From Caprella mutica (Eukaryota > Arthropoda > Malacostraca > Amphipoda > Caprellidae): 64,000 nt of DNA. Positions 37,293 through 49,500 of this stretch are shown piece after piece (the stretch's first letter is position 1; each line of letters opens with the position of its first letter). The notes under the pieces were generated by a model. That model was not told where the DNA came from, did not search any database, and saw only the letters and a list, made by a program, of their open reading frames with translations. Location: NCBI GenBank assembly GCA_947561585.1, contig CANNZV010001120.1, positions 116,719 through 180,718 of the forward strand. The letters run 5' to 3'. The translations under genes and the position numbers were made by a program.

Positions 37293-38654
37293 AGAGATTA
37301 TATATTCAGAAATGCAAAGTGTTACAAGATTTTATTAAAGAATATATATAGGATTTCTTATTCTTCTGAAGCCCGACCAGGTGCTCTTTATGTGAGTATA
37401 GTGAGCAAAATTAAAAAAAAGGAAGATAAGATAAAAGAATATATTTTAATATAGAAAGATATTTACTATGATGGTTTTTGAATGAAAGGATTAATAGAAA
37501 TTAAGATGTTTAACAACACTAACCCTATTCGATTGACTGCATTAAATGTGGCTACAATTGTTATCCCTTGTATAAAAAGAGCCTAAAAATCTTTAATCCA
37601 GTTATCCTATGTTATAATTAACCCTATTTCGACCAAGTTAATTAACCTAAATCGAAATAGTAACCCCGTTCTACGTGAAAACTTATCACATCAAGTCACT
37701 TGAATGCGCTTTGAAATAAAAATGTTTAATGTGTGTTAAATTGTTGTATATACCCTTTATTTCTTCTTGATATATGTTCATGATATTGCCTTGTGAAGTA
37801 TCGAAAATTTAGGTATTAATGAAAAATAAAATGTTATGAATTAATGGTTAATTTAATTAGATTAAGAATGTAAATGATTGGACTGATTTTGTAAATTCAT
37901 TAATTGATTAATATATTTTTGAAACAATTTTCATTTGATTATAAGGTTGATATAATTATTTTAATATTCTTTATCAATATGTAAATTAATCAGTTTTTAA
38001 TATGGTAAAATATATGTTTGCTTAAAATTAAATTCCACCTTTCATTTATAACACATGGGACTTTAATTCTACATCAAAAAGAATGCATTTTGCCGCAATA
38101 TTTCCGCACATATTTTTTGCTAATATTTGAAAAGCCTTCAATATTTTTTATTCGAACGAAACGAACATGGATCATTTATAAATATAAATAGCAGGCTATT
38201 ATTATTTGGCTAAAAATAACCCTCTAGGATCACTTATAAATAAAAATAGCAGGCTACTATTATTTTGCTAAAAATAATCCTTTACTTCCTACATGCAATT
38301 CACAACAGCAATTATTAGTGAAAAGATTTCCATTGCGCAAACGACTTCGGAAGTTATTGCAATGAATCTTGATTTTGTTGGAGAAATTCGCTCGCATTTA
38401 CGAAAAATTCAACAACTTCAGTAATTTGGCTCACTTGTTGAACTTTGCACGAAGATTAACTTAACCATTTCCTACAACTTTCTGAGAAATGGAAATAAAA
38501 ACCCTGTGCTCAATTCGCTGCCTTCAAACGAATATTTAAATTTAAAAGAAATATTTTACAGAATTGACAGAAGAGGTGGAAGTTATAGTACTATACTATA
38601 GCACAGGCAAATTTACTCTAGTTACCTTCGCAATCTTGTGGAAGGTTATATTTT
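37293..38654. other. No gene seen
   Basis: AT-rich spacer. A 60-bp block (TATAAATAnAAATAGCAGGC) is duplicated in tandem at 38,175-38,290. No supportable coding frame. Confidence 0.45.
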
Positions 38655-39215
38655 CATCGGAATTTATTCATTTATTTATTTATCATCTTGTTATTCGCTT
38701 AACTGAAAAAGTGTTAAACCAAATTGCCTGAAATTTGGTGAAACGATTGGTCCATGTCCAGTGACCTGCTGCTAGTTTTTTGGGAGTGACCCGGTCAAAG
38801 ATCAAGGTCACGGGTGACGGTCATTTATAACTCAAAAAGTATCGAACCATATTGCATGAAACTTGGTGGGACGATTGGTCAATATGCAGGAACCATTTTG
38901 ATAGATTTTGGGAATGATCGGGTCAAAGGTCAAAGATCAAGGTCAAGGCCATTTGTAACTCAAAAAGTATTCAACCAAATTGTCTGAAATTTGATGGTAC
39001 AATTGGTCAATGACTAGGAACGATCTGGTAGAATTTTGGAAGCGATCTGGTCAAAGGTCAAGGTCATTTATAACTCAAAAAGTATTGTACCATATTGCAT
39101 GAAACTTGGTGGGACGATTGGTTATTATCCAGTTAGGAGTTTCCTTAATTTTGGGAGAGAACGGGTTAAAGTAGAGGCGAAGGTATGCGCTCTACCGAGT
39201 GCACATAATCTAGTT
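38655..39215 (+). repeat. Dispersed repeat with GGTCAAAGGTCA units (copy 3)
   Basis: The longest member, with four units of about 115-125 bp. GGTCAAAGATCAAGGTCA lies near 38,795, GGGTCAAAGGTCAAAGATCA near 38,930 and GGTCAAAGGTCAAGGTCA near 39,049. It ends with GCGCTCTACCGAGTGCAC (about 39,188-39,205), the complement of the start of copy 2. Confidence 0.8.
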
Positions 39216-39435
39216 TACTATGCCGCCAACAAACTATATTATATCTATCAGTTTCCTATCGAAATATTATTATAATGAATATTAATGAGCTTTATTTGAA
39301 AATTAAGACCTGCCATCAATATTGGATTGACATTTTTTCAATCATTAATTGATTTTAATTTTTTTTATTTTCATCAACAAAAATAGAATTTCACTGAAAT
39401 GATTAATTTTAGATTTTGCAGGAATCGCTGATAAC

Positions 39436-40728
39436 TAGGGTTGTGACAATATTCTTTTTGAAATATGCTTTTATGCTTTATGCTTTAAGCTTGTTAAATA
39501 TGCTTTTATGCTTTATATATATGCTTTTTATGCCTTAAAATATTCTTTTTATGCTTAAAATATGCCTTTTATGCTCAAAATATGCTTTTTATGCGTTCAG
39601 GTTAGCTTTATATGCCTAATGATAGGCGTTCAGGTTAGCTTTATATGTTCTAATTTCTTTGAAATAAGGCTAATTGTATTTGAGAGTTTTCATTGATGGT
39701 ATATTTATATAGAAGGCAGGGTAGGAAACAATGTCAAATTGAGACGGTTTATTCTGTACGAGGTAACCAAAATAATAAATAGTGAACAGTTTTAGACAAT
39801 AACTTGAACAATAAAGAAAGTATTTATTACATTTGATGAATATAGCTGTTTTAAATTCTCGAACATAATTCTACGTCTGTTATCTGCTATAATTTGTAGT
39901 CTTAACTCATTTCGAATTTAAAAAATAAGGTTCGTTTGGGAACAAAAAATCTGGTACCGAATCGTCCTATAGTAACGAAACGTCCTAGCTCCGTTTACAA
40001 TCGGGACGTGCCATTAGTCCGACAGTTACATCTTTCAGTGTTATTTCTCGTTTTATTTATTGATTAAAATGAAAAATATTAAATAATATACATTTTAGTT
40101 ATACAAATTTAGATAATACTATATTTAACTTTATTTTCTTTTAAATTATATATTCCTCTCTTATCTCACTTTATTTCTAATATTAGCTCTCATTTGTATG
40201 ATGCATTCCCTCATTCAATTTAATGTAGCTTGTTGTGTTCGCTAGGTTGTTGTACTGCACACTTCATGATTTTTTAATGACCTGGCAGCGAGGTTTGAGG
40301 GGTATCACGCCCCCCCCCCCCCCCCTGGTAACATATATATTGATATTCAATCAGAAATAAAATGCAAAAGTGTCTGACTAATGGAAGGTCGCACCAATGA
40401 ATAGTAAGCGTTTACAATAGGTAAAGCGTAACACAAAATGGCAGCTCCTATTGTGTACTTCTTTTTAAAATTATTGCTATTATTTATCGCCTTACAGGTT
40501 CCAATGATTCAATAAGATAATTTCCTCACCTAGTCTTTTAAACTCAAAACTTCTTGAATTATTCATTCAAACCAAAAAAATTAGTTTGCATTTCATTTGC
40601 AGTCACTTGGACTATTTGATTAGCTAAAAGCATATTTTGAGAGTATTCTTTATTTCAAAAAATATGCTTTATTGCTAAAAAGCATAAAGAATAATTCTTT
40701 AAGCCAAAAGAATATTGTCACAACCCTA
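39436..40728. mobile_element. hAT-like element with 8-bp target duplication
   Basis: Perfect direct repeats CTGATAAC at 39,428-39,435 and 40,729-40,736 flank termini TAGGGTTGTGACAATATTCT and GAATATTGTCACAACCCTA. Eight-base duplications are characteristic of hAT transposons. The 1,293-bp interior has ATGCTTTT-type repeats at the left, a 16-base poly-C run at 40,310-40,325, and a block (GTTGTACTGCACACTTCATG) also found inverted at 61.95-62.02 kb. No transposase frame, so non-autonomous. Confidence 0.85.
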
Positions 40729-40736
40729 CTGATAAC

Positions 40737-41630
40737 GAAATGCAAAAATAACTAAATATTAGTAATTAGTTCAATAAATATCTATCAGTTGATTATCACA
40801 TAATTAATCAGTTAGTATATATGTATATAAGTTAATTTATCGACTCAAAATATACATATTAATTTTAATAACTCTATCCAATTAAAAAATGCACCAATTA
40901 GAGACTGGTTTGAAAATATTACATTATTATTTTCCAAAACTAGGCTATTATATTTAGAATTTTTAAAGATGAGAGTTTTACATTTAAAAGATACTTTTCA
41001 AACATTTATTTTATTAAATCAATGTAAATCATTATATTAAAAATGAAAAAATTCAAGTAGGTATCTACCAATAATATTCAAGAGATAGAAATGCTTGAAA
41101 AGTACCATTAAACTCAAGATTATTATTTTCTTTTTGACGTCAGAGTCATAGTTAGTTGGTCGTAGTATCACATACCGGACGGTTTTTATCTAATCGAAAA
41201 ATGTGGAACCGTCCGATAACTTAGAACGTACCCAATATTTAAATTTATGAAGTTTAACTTCAATTTTTACCAAAAAGGATAAATTATCAGAAAAAAAATC
41301 AGTGGAATAAACTTTTATATATCAAATTGATAGAAAATTGTATAAACATTTCAATAAAAAACACACAGTGATATTTCATATAAAATACAATTTAATTGAT
41401 ATGTGAAACACTTAAAAACAATTAGTAGGGTAACTACTCTATTACAGAATATCTTTTAGTTACCGGACAAACAAAATAAAATTCATTGTATTAAAAATTG
41501 TATGACTATGAAATATAAAAGATGTAGTTTTTAATTTAAATTTTACTAATATGGCTTAGTATGGCATAGTATGAATGGCACTTACGGTTTGAAACTAAAC
41601 TAATGAAAAAACACTAATGTAGAAAATAAT
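40737..41630. other. No gene seen; MITE fragment
   Basis: AT-rich. A diverged half-element of the GGGTAAGTTC MITE family (CGAAAAATGTGGAACCGTCC) lies at 41,170-41,232. Confidence 0.45.
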
Positions 41631-41632
41631 TA

Positions 41633-41782
41633 GATCAAGTTCTTTATTATCGGTCAGTTCAACATTTTCGGACACTTAAGAAAAAAATACATAATAATAA
41701 TTAAAGTTAAATAATAATTATTATATATTTTTTTCTCAAGTGTCCGAAAATGTTGAACTGACCGATAATAAAGAACTTACCC
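41633..41782. mobile_element. Hairpin MITE, GGGTAAGTTC family
   Basis: A near-perfect hairpin: TTATCGGTCAGTTCAACATT at the left pairs with AATGTTGAACTGACCGATAA at the right. The right end is GAACTTACCC followed by TA; the left tip is diverged. Confidence 0.8.
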
Positions 41783-41899
41783 TAGTGATATATCTACCTA
41801 TATTTTCTGATTTTTTTTTAATGGTAGGTAAATTTAAGGCCACTTGATTATTGATTATAAGTCAATATTAAATTGATATATTGACTAGTTACCTATCTA

Positions 41900-42060
41900 G
41901 GGTAAGTTCCGAGTTATCGGACGGTTCCACATTTTCAATCATTTAAAAAAATATGTAGCTATAATAATTAAAATAAAAATTGAAAGTGATAATTATTAAA
42001 TTCAATTATTTTTCCTATGCAATCGAAAACGAGGAACCTTCCATAACTAAGAATTTACCC
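41900..42060. mobile_element. Hairpin MITE, GGGTAAGTTC family
   Basis: GGGTAAGTTC...TTATCGGACGGTTCC faces GGAACCTTCCATAAC...TTTACCC. TA flanks both ends, the duplication expected for Tc1/mariner-type insertion. Confidence 0.75.
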
Positions 42061-42062
42061 TA

Positions 42063-43130
42063 GTGTACTACAGTTTACAATTGTCATGGTTGAGCTAAGA
42101 CAAAAGACTTTGAAGAAGAAAAAACGGAAGGAAATGGCTCTTAGAAAAGTCATTCAAAGTAAAGGCTCATGGATGCAGAAAAGCTATTTCTAAAATAGAA
42201 TAATTTGCTGGAAATGTCTACAGCACTCAAAAAAAGAGGAAAATGAAGAGATGATATTAAATGAAGTAGTACAGATTACAACAGTTCAAGTTTGAAATTT
42301 GACCCTAGTATCTAAGTTTTAATAGTAAGAAATTAATATCAACATTCAAAAAGATGAATGAAAATTAGGAAGATGTTTGGATATGAAACAAAAACTTTAA
42401 TAGAAAGTGAAGAACCCATAAAAAACACAATTCTTGATATACAACTTAAAAACTCACTCAAAATAACCATAGAATAAAATTGCACACAGGAATAAAAAGT
42501 ACATAACAGGACTTAAAAATAGAGTGTACATAAGTGTAAGAAGCCCAGATAATAACATAATGTCTGTTTCAATTATAGCTACATTATTTCTATAATTAAT
42601 TTTCAATAAATTCTACCTTAAAACTACATCAACAACTATAAATACAAACTATTGACCCAAAGGCGTCATAATAATACTTTCACAGTCATCACTCCAAAAT
42701 ATTACCTAAATCGCTTGTTTGCAGCAACAACGTCATAATCACAAAACATGAATTTTCGAGTTATCCAAAACTTAAATACTGAAAATTTTGTTTAAAGTTT
42801 CATAATTGTTGCTCAAAAATGTACCGCTAGAGAGGCTCAATGTCCTAACGATATACCATTAAATGTACGTACATTACATGTACTAAAATGCCTCTCCTGA
42901 AAAGTAGATTTTTAGTAGTTATGACAATGTTGTCGCAAACAAGCAAAATGTTCTCCTAATGTTGATAAACATCTGCTGTGCCTATATTAACTATAAATTA
43001 ACTCCAGTATAAAAATATATAAAATCTAACAGGTTATAAAAGTGTTTTTGAACTCTAAGATGAACAACCGAACTACTTTTCTTGAGCCAAAATATTTACA
43101 ACTAAACTATAACTGAACTACTTCGTTACA
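42063..43130. other. No gene seen downstream of Hr96
   Basis: AT-rich sequence 3' of Hr96 on its strand. No supportable frame or repeat structure. Confidence 0.4.
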
Positions 43131-43135
43131 ACGAA

Positions 43136-43141
43136 TTTATT
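43136..43141 (-). terminator. Hr96: Candidate Hr96 poly(A) signal
   Basis: AATAAA on the minus strand, 414 bases after the Hr96 stop codon. It is the first clear hexamer I see beyond the two MITEs. If used, both MITEs lie in the 3' UTR. Confidence 0.35.
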
Positions 43142-43148
43142 GTTTTAG

Positions 43149-43331
43149 AGCTTCTATAGTGTAGAGTCCTGAGTAAGAGAACTACCCAGTATAGTGAAAT
43201 TTTCTTTAGTCTGCCATGAATGGCCATTAGATTTAGAAAACGATTTGTAATTTTATGGCAGAATAAAGGAAATTTGTTCACTATAATGAGTAGTTCTCTT
43301 ACTCAGGACTCTAAATTCACTATAGAGGAGT
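43149..43331. mobile_element. Hairpin MITE in the presumed Hr96 3' UTR (family 2)
   Basis: AGAGTCCTGAGTAAGAGAAC and its exact complement GTTCTCTTACTCAGGACTCT form long arms, with CTTCTATAGTG / CACTATAGAGGAG at the tips. Same family as 33,147-33,440. Confidence 0.8.
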
Positions 43332-43340
43332 TCTACTGTA

Positions 43341-43497
43341 GGGTAAGATACCAATTATCGGTCAGTTCCACAACTTCGGTCATATAAGAAATTACGACAT
43401 ATTAATCATTATTAATATAAAAATCTAAAAATAGTTGATATCATATTTTCTTATATGACCGAAGATGTCGAACTGACCGATAATTCGAAACTTACCC
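43341..43497. mobile_element. Hairpin MITE in the presumed Hr96 3' UTR (GGGTAAG family)
   Basis: A 157-bp hairpin flanked by TA on both sides: GGGTAAG...TTATCGGTCAGTTCC against GAACTGACCGATAATTCG...CTTACCC. It ends 58 bases from the Hr96 stop codon. Confidence 0.85.
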
Positions 43498-43555
43498 TAT
43501 ATACCTGATGTTGTCTATAATGTCTTTTCTCCCTTTCGATTAGCTACCACAGCCA

Positions 43556-46500
43556 CTACCTATTCTTGAGGTCAAATATTTCAATGAGCAAAGGCCTGAC
43601 CAGCTCAGGGTTGACCTGAAGGTACAGCTGCAGGTGGTTCTCGTTGAGTCTCCGCAAGTCGTTGATTCTCTCGAGCAGAGACGCGTAAACGGTACGTCCC
43701 TCGCAGCCGCCAAACTTGCACTCCAGGTAGCGCTTCAGCAGGAACAGGTACACACACTGTAGATGAGAGGAGAAGAGTGGGGGTTGATCAATATATTGAG
43801 ATTTACACGAAAGATAACATTAGTAATGGCATTAAAAGAAGGATAGATACAAAAGGGAGTAAAAGCCTTAGTAATGATGGGAAAAACAGCTAAACAGAAA
43901 TTTACAATTATTCAGGGTACCATGTTAATTTTTTTCTGATTGAGTCACAGAAGTTGTGCCAACTATGATCATAATCTACATTTTATTCTAAGTAGAATTA
44001 TGTGGATATTTAAACACACTGTCTATGTTAGATGCCGTTTATGTTTTTTACCATAAAGAGCTACAGAGTAGTCTATTGGTGCCGTTAAATTTCATCATCT
44101 ATAAACCAAGTATTGTAGCTAGTATCTGATATCCTATCTAATTTTATCACACCAACTTGCTCATGCTTCACACTAACCTGCTCATGCTTGATAGCCTCAG
44201 GGTGCTTCACGTTAGCTCTGGTCGGAGTGAAGAGTGTAATTGCCGACATGAGTAGCATGATGTCCTGGTCATTGCGCCAGGCTGGGTCGAAGGCAAAGAT
44301 GAAATTCTTATGCTCTTCATAGGCATAACTGTTGCCTTGCATTCCTTTCAATACTTTCAATTTTATAGATTTGTACTTGTCGTGGTCCTCAGGGATCTAC
44401 AAAACAGAATATTATTTAGAATTAACTTTGTTTGTGACAATTAATCAAAATCGACCCACAGAATTAAACTTTTTAACCACATACGAGCTTTAAACTTTAA
44501 TATAATGTGTAATTTTGTTGACAGGTATATTTATATAGCTATACCTAACTACTGAAGAAGTAGATCCTATAACTACTGAAGAAGTAGATCCTATAACTAC
44601 TGAAGAAGTAGATCCTATAACTACTGAAGAAGTAGATCCTATAACTACTGAAGAAGTAGATCTAACTACTGAAGAAGTAAATATAACAACTGAAGAAGTA
44701 GATCTAACTACTGAAGAAGTAGATCTAACTACTGAAAAAGTAGATCTAACTACTGAAAAAGTAGATCTAACTACTGAAGAAGTAGATCCTAACTACTGAA
44801 GAAGTAGATCTAACTACTGAAGAAGTAAATATAACAACTGAAGAAGTAGATCTAACTACTGAAGAAGTAGATCTAACTACTGAAAAAGTAGATCTAACTA
44901 CTGAAAAAGTAGATCTAACTACTGAAGAAGTAGATCCTAACTACTGAAGAAGTAGATCTAACTACTGAAGAAGTAAATATAACAAATGAAGAAGTAGATC
45001 TAACTACTGAAGAAGTAGATCTAACTACTGAAAAAGTAGATCTAACTACTGAAAAAGTAGATCTAACTACTGAAGAAGTAGATCCTAACTACTGAAGAAG
45101 TAGATCTAACTACTGAAGAAGTAGATCTAACTACTGAAGAAGTAAATCTGACAACTGAAGAAGTAGATCAACTACTGAAGAAGTAGATCTAACTACTGAA
45201 GAAGTAGATCTAACTACTGAAGAAGTAGATCTAACTACTGAAGAAGTAATTCAACTACTGAAGAAGTAGATCCTAACTACTGAAGAAGTAGATCTAACTA
45301 CTGAAGAAGTAGATCTAACTACTGAAGAAGTAGATCTAACTACTGAAAAAGTAGATCTAACTACTGAAGAAGTAGATCTAACTACTGAAGAAGTAGATCC
45401 TAACTACTGAAGAAGTAGATCCTAACTACTGAAGAAGTAGATCTAACTACTGAAGAAGTAGATCTAACTACTGAAGAAGTAGATCCTAACTACTGAAGAA
45501 GTAGATCTAACTACTGAAGAAGTAGATCCTAACTACTGAAGAAGTAGATCCTAACTACTGAAAAAGTAGATCTAACTACTGAAGAAGTAGATCAACTACT
45601 GAAGAAGTAGATCCTAACTACTGAAGAAGTAGATCTAACTACTGAAGAAGTAGATCTAACTACTGAAGAAGTAGATCTAAACTACTGAAGAAGTAGATCC
45701 TAACTACTGAAGAAGTAGACACCACTCACTTTCCAGGAGTCTTTATCAGGCTCATAGGCAGTGACACTCCTCAGTATCATCATCTCAGTGCAGCTCCCCT
45801 TCAGAAGGGCAATCTGATCTTCAGTGCAGAGTACAGAGAAAGCACTCAGCTGTTTGGACATTTGGATGAGACGACGAATGGCAACCTCAGTCATGTTGAT
45901 GACATTCACCAGAGCTGTGTTATGAGGGTCCTCCTGTCAAAAGAACATGATGTGAATTATGAAATAAAGAGGGCTTTAAATTAAAAAAATGGTTTATTGG
46001 CTAAGTGCTCATATTTGGTAAACTGAAATAAGGTTTGAAAACAAGTTTCGTTGCCCAGTAAAACATTAGAACTATAGAATCTTAAATTGCAATTGATTAA
46101 GTAGCTAGTGTTCTAATTTGTTTCTTATATGTAATTTCAACAGGTAAATATATACTGTTACACGCAATCATATCATTTCATGAAATCATATTCAGATTGA
46201 ATTAATATTAATCTGCCCATGAATTTGCAGTAATACAGTTTGTTGAATCTGTGCAGATTGCATCTCTTTTTCTCACTTTGTAGTCCCTGTCTTCACTGAG
46301 AGGTGCGTTCATTGCCTCGTTAGCTTTCTTCAGTTCGTCAAGTTTGAACTTTTCAGGAGCAGAGAGGCTATTCTTGGGAGGATTCCCTTTCTCAGTAACA
46401 GTACAACTGTAGGTCGTGAGTAGGGAGAAAGGGGAGTACTCGGCTTGAACTGCGCTGTTCACGATGTCGTCAACCATGTTGTTGCTGTGGGTTAAAAAGG

Positions 46501-49500
46501 GTAAAACAACATTAGAAAATAGTAATAAGTAGGGACGCTATAATATGTCATCCTATATGAAATGTATCAAAATTCACCACTCGTATAAGAATTAGTTCAG
46601 GAAGGATCTGATTCATAAATATTTCTCTTCGGTTCTTAAGAATTCTGTTACAATTAAAATTGATCGAAAGAGTTGTTTACTTCTAAATTTTCAATATTAA
46701 TGGTAAGAGTTACTAACCTTTTCTGGTGCGATGTGTTAACTGAGGTAGGATTTATCTCGTGTAATGCATCCAGAACATTAAAATCTGACCAGTCATCATG
46801 TCTAGAGGTATTTGGCGGGTTATCCACATTAGAGTTAGGAGAAGTGCCTGATGTGATATCATTTTCAGTCTTTACAGACTTGATAGTGCGATCAAAATCA
46901 CCCATTGACAGGTTTTCAATTCGGGATCTTGCAGCATCGTTTCCAATGCCAGGTCGGCAATGAGACTGAAAGCTGGTGGAAGCCTGACAGCTGGTAGAAG
47001 ACTGAAAACTGGTGGAAGCCTGACAGCTGGAAGTGCCTTTAGCAATATGATCATTGAGCTTATTGTCAGAGAAGATATTGTTTTTGGTGAACTCTTCGTT
47101 GTAGACCAATTGTTTCAACTCACTTGTCGGGAAGGAAGTTTTGTTATTAGATGAAGTAGCGCAATTGAAATGGTCTATTCTGGGCTCCACATTAATCCTG
47201 GGCTCCTGGTTCACATTACTAGAGGAGGGTTCAGTATTAGCATAACTGGAGTTTAGCTTAACAAGCAGACCTGCCTGCAATCCTGCTGAATTGCTGGTGT
47301 TGGCTTGAAATAGGGAAATGGGAGAAGAAACGGAGTCGAAAGGGAAGACTTTGGAGTGTCGAGGTTGAAAGGAATCGCTGTCTGGAAAGATATTATTCTG
47401 AGAGAAATCAGGAGACACCTCTTTAGCTGGTGTGGTATACGGAGCATCGAATAGAGGCTCTAACCCAGAAGCCCGCTTATGAACTGTCGAATTTGGTGTT
47501 TGGATACGATCAGCACAGGGTGGTTCAGAGAAGTGATCCATGTTATGTACATCTTTTTGGTGGTTGATTTTACGAACTTTAGAGCTAGGACCTTCGTTCT
47601 CCAAGTCACTACTATTCCTCACCATGCCGATAACAACAGCTTGGGGTTTGCTGGTTGAGGATTCTGGGGAAAAGGGGAAGCCTGAGGAGAATTGTGGCGT
47701 CTTCATGTATGACTCTTGAAGAGCCTGATCGTCATACTCTGGAACAACAAGAGACTCCTCTTTTGCAGGAGAAATAGGGTCATAGGGGGAGACAGACGTG
47801 TCATTGGCACTGCATGAAGAAGTAGGGGTAAAGAGGCCTTCCGGAGAGTTAGCCTCGAAGTTACTAGCAATGGAATGGTTGCTGTCATGCTGAAAGGAGT
47901 CAAAGCTAAGTTTGGTAGAACAGTCACCGTGCTTGCGAATCTTATTAGCCTCTATCTTCTGCTTCTTCTTTTTCTTCTCCTCTTCAGTCATTATCCACTC
48001 CTTCTTCATGCCAATGTCGAAACACTTCTGGAGGCGACATTTCTGGCAGAATCTTCTGGTTACTGTGTCGACTTTACAGTTATTTTGGAAGGGACACTTT
48101 AAAGCCTGAGAAAAGAATGACTAGTAAGTGTACATAGCCCAAAGTGAAATAATAAACTACCAACGATACAAGTTACCGCATTAAAATCTTTATAGTTAAG
48201 GGCATCTATTGGATAATTCGTACAAGATTGTAACTTAGAAAGCTAATATGACAAGTAGCTATAAAAAATAAACTGTATTCTATCCTGAAAATCTTCCACT
48301 AGCTATTTATGATATTGAATAGATATTTCCCTTCGTAACCTGTATAGCCAATACGGTAACTACTATTTACTATACATTATAAGTATTAATTTTTTTTATT
48401 GTTTTATTACAGTTTTTCAAGTAGCTATGCACACCCTCTACTTCAAACTGTGACATACAGTGTATTTATTCCATTAAATTAGTGTTGATGCTACAACATT
48501 TTAGGCCAAAGAACTGACTTGGCTACATTTTCCCCAGCAATCTCTCAGTGTCCCTTTACCTTAGTCTTGAGAGCATTCCTCCTGAAGAAGGCCTTGCAGG
48601 ACTCGCAGGTGACAGCATTAAAGTTGTACCCTAATGCCCTGTCACCACAAACACCACACCGCCTCTCTTGCTTCACCCGGGGGTTGCTGGAGTCTGGGGG
48701 AGAAACAGAATTTAATGGTAACTTTCTCCTGGGGGATAAACAGAATTTAACGGTAACTTTCTAAGGAAGAAAAGGTTCATTCTTTCCTTAACTAATATTA
48801 GAGATGTGATATTATTAGCATGGTCACTCATTAGTGGTTATACCGAATAAAAGAAAATTGCATAGGGTAAGTTCTTAATTATCGATCAGTTCCACATCTT
48901 CGGATAGCTAGTTAGCTACGTAAGAAAAAAATTTGTAGGTATTATAATTTAATTTATATTTAATTGGTATCCATGATTGAAATGACCACTAAAAATGTAG
49001 GTATCATGGATACCAAACCAAATAAAAGTTAAATAATAATTTTCATTTTTTAAGTGTCCGAAAATGTGGAATTGACCGATAATTAAGAACTTAACCTAAT
49101 TTCATATTAAAAAAATCCACAAAAATTTATGGAAAGTCTAAAGTATAAACTATAAAAAATATATTGAATATTCTAGTTCTTTTTCTTGTTAAGATTGTGG
49201 AACTAATAATGATGGTAAGTACTTGACGTTTCTCACCAGAGGGACTATGGACGTCACTTCCCCCACCCTGCTGGTGGTAGTAGGGTGAACCATCCCCCAT
49301 GCCGTCAGGTTCTCTCCCCCCACTCTCCCTCATTGTGTAAAAGGGATGCGAGACACTCAAACCAGAGATATCGCAGTACGAAACATCTCTGAAAAATGAA
49401 CACATTTGCTTTAAAGTATAATGATAGGAAACTTAGTTTAACTTTTTATTGCTATTACTAAATTATCTCAAACCCTTATCCAATGAGAAAAAACTTGCAA

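Noticed and set aside
39036..39275. 79-residue frame
   Set aside because: It lies in a dispersed repeat that has no frame in its other copies.
44546..45719. Plus-strand TTEEVDL repeat as a possible mucin-like protein
   Set aside because: It is an intron array of Hr96 with 21-, 22- and 24-bp units that shift frame; no start or splice context on the plus strand.
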